Below, piece after piece: positions 63,181-64,000 of a stretch of DNA of 64,000 nucleotides (its first letter is position 1; every line of letters starts with the position of its first letter). Under the pieces are notes generated by a model. That model did no database searches and was not told the origin of the DNA. It was given only the letters and a program-made list of their open reading frames with translations. The stretch lies in the NCBI GenBank assembly GCA_003209755.1, contig QCPD01000001.1:62001-126000 (forward strand), in the 5' to 3' direction. Source of the stretch: Prochlorococcus sp. AG-436-C14. GTDB taxonomy: Bacteria > Cyanobacteriota > Cyanobacteriia > PCC-6307 > Cyanobiaceae. The translations under genes and the position numbers were made by a program.

Positions 63181-64000
63181 ATGCTCAAAATCTATATAAG
63201 TTCAATAAAAGTTTTCTTAAAGACCCTAAAGAAGAAATTATTTTCAAATTTATTCAATACTATTATTACTTTGCTTATTATATTATTTATTAGCGTAGCT
63301 TGTTTTAATACTTTTGAATGGCTCATATCTCAGGCTAATTGGAAAGTTGTAATATCAAATCTTCCTTTATACGCATTTGGTAGTTACCCACCTAATGAAC
63401 AATGGAGACCTGCTACTTGGATTATTAGTCTTCTCTTACTCAGTATCTTTACTCTTTGCGGCCCTGAGTGGAAATGGCTACGTAAAAATCTACTAATAAT
63501 TTGGGTAGGAACAATACCATTGGGTCTATATTTACTTTATGGTGGGTTTGGCTTATCACCTATAATGAGTAGACATTGGGGTGGACTAACTCTAACTATA
63601 CTTTTAACTGTTTGCAGCTCATTGTTATCATTACCTTTTGGGATAGTTTTGGCACTATGTAGACAGAGTTCACTGCCATTAATTCAAAAGCTAAGTTCAA
63701 TCTATATAGATGCTATGAGAGCAATTCCTCTTATTGCAGTACTTTTCTTTGGTCAACTACTAATACCTTTATTTCTTCCTGTTGGAATAGAAATTGATCG
63801 TGTTTGGAGAGCTATCTTTGCATTTACTCTATTTGTCTCTGCCTACATAGCGGAAGATATTCGTGGCGGACTACAGTCAATACCCAACACTCAAATAGAG
63901 GCAGCGAATAGTCTGGGCCTTAATCAATACCAAATCATTCAATTCATATTAATTCCTCAAGCTTTACGTATTGCTTTACCCGCTCTCACTAATCAATCTA
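63181..64000 (+). CDS. aapM: Amino-acid ABC transporter permease (AapM/NatH type), 5' part
   Basis: An open frame from ATG 63181 to the window edge, so it is absent from the ORF track. It gives MLKIYISSIKVFLKTLKKKL, several helices and the core SRHWGGLTLTILLTVCSSLL, with YIDAMRAIPLIAVLFFGQLL and SAYIAEDIRGGLQSIPNTQIEAANSLGL (EAA loop). Starts three bases after aapQ. The second permease of the heterodimer; the C-terminus and the ATPase gene lie outside. Confidence 0.88.
   Translation, partial: MLKIYISSIKVFLKTLKKKLFSNLFNTIITLLIILFISVACFNTFEWLISQANWKVVISNLPLYAFGSYPPNEQWRPATWIISLLLLSIFTLCGPEWKWLRKNLLIIWVGTIPLGLYLLYGGFGLSPIMSRHWGGLTLTILLTVCSSLLSLPFGIVLALCRQSSLPLIQKLSSIYIDAMRAIPLIAVLFFGQLLIPLFLPVGIEIDRVWRAIFAFTLFVSAYIAEDIRGGLQSIPNTQIEAANSLGLNQYQIIQFILIPQALRIALPALTNQS

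Overview
The window reads as a stretch of a Prochlorococcus chromosome, a marine picocyanobacterium with a small AT-rich genome. Supporting features are the short high-light-inducible proteins (Hli), kaiB and kaiC without kaiA, a ClpR/ClpP pair, an NblS-type sensor kinase, cyanobacteria-only families (DUF1825, DUF3086, DUF3119, DUF3386, PSII S4 protein) and many tiny membrane proteins. The polar amino-acid ABC transporter at the right edge suggests a low-light clade, but that is inference. I saw no rRNA, CRISPR array, insertion sequence or prophage.

Layout. 0-6 kb: tail of a PIN/TRAM protein, clpR-clpP3, ilvC, a cbiB/cobD gene with no ordinary start codon, then a sugar transferase and a glycosyltransferase. 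6-9.2 kb: small proteins (an NdhF-like fragment, an Hli protein, membrane peptides) ending at the HU gene and its terminator. 9.2-19 kb: a 774-bp gene-free stretch, glycogen debranching enzyme, tRNA-Gly(TCC), a compact run of MelB-type MFS carrier, MlaE permease, DUF3119, DUF3086 and plsY, then DUF1825-tyrS-pyrF on the other strand. 19-31 kb: GIY-YIG protein, pepA, and the minus-strand run purC, bamA, lpxC, fabZ, lpxA, lpxB, msrA, facing purD and nblS. 31-46 kb: kaiC and kaiB, rplU-rpmA, truB, a SpoIID-like protein, rnz, a lumenal pentapeptide protein, ferredoxin, prmA, serA, PSII S4 protein, tRNA-Val(GAC). 45.5-61 kb: murD, then mostly small or poorly known genes, three tandem hli genes outside the ORF track, and an ABC-F ATPase. 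61-64 kb: an amino-acid ABC transporter cut by the window edge.

How the parts fit. The lpx genes and BamA build lipid A and insert outer-membrane proteins. The MFS-MlaE-DUF3119-DUF3086-PlsY run looks like a lipid handling unit. NblS is known in cyanobacteria to act through RpaB, whose HLR1 binding site appears just upstream of the hli trio, so sensor and likely target lie in the same window.

Most interesting items: the exact HLR1 match before the hli trio; a free-standing 33-codon gene with a strong Shine-Dalgarno and a GC-rich leader that can form a pseudoknot; the MFS/MlaE/PlsY coupling; a truncated NdhF-like protein; a small membrane gene broken only at an A9 tract; cobD lacking ATG/GTG/TTG; and palindromes between kaiB and rplU. 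All calls were made by reading, with no database search.
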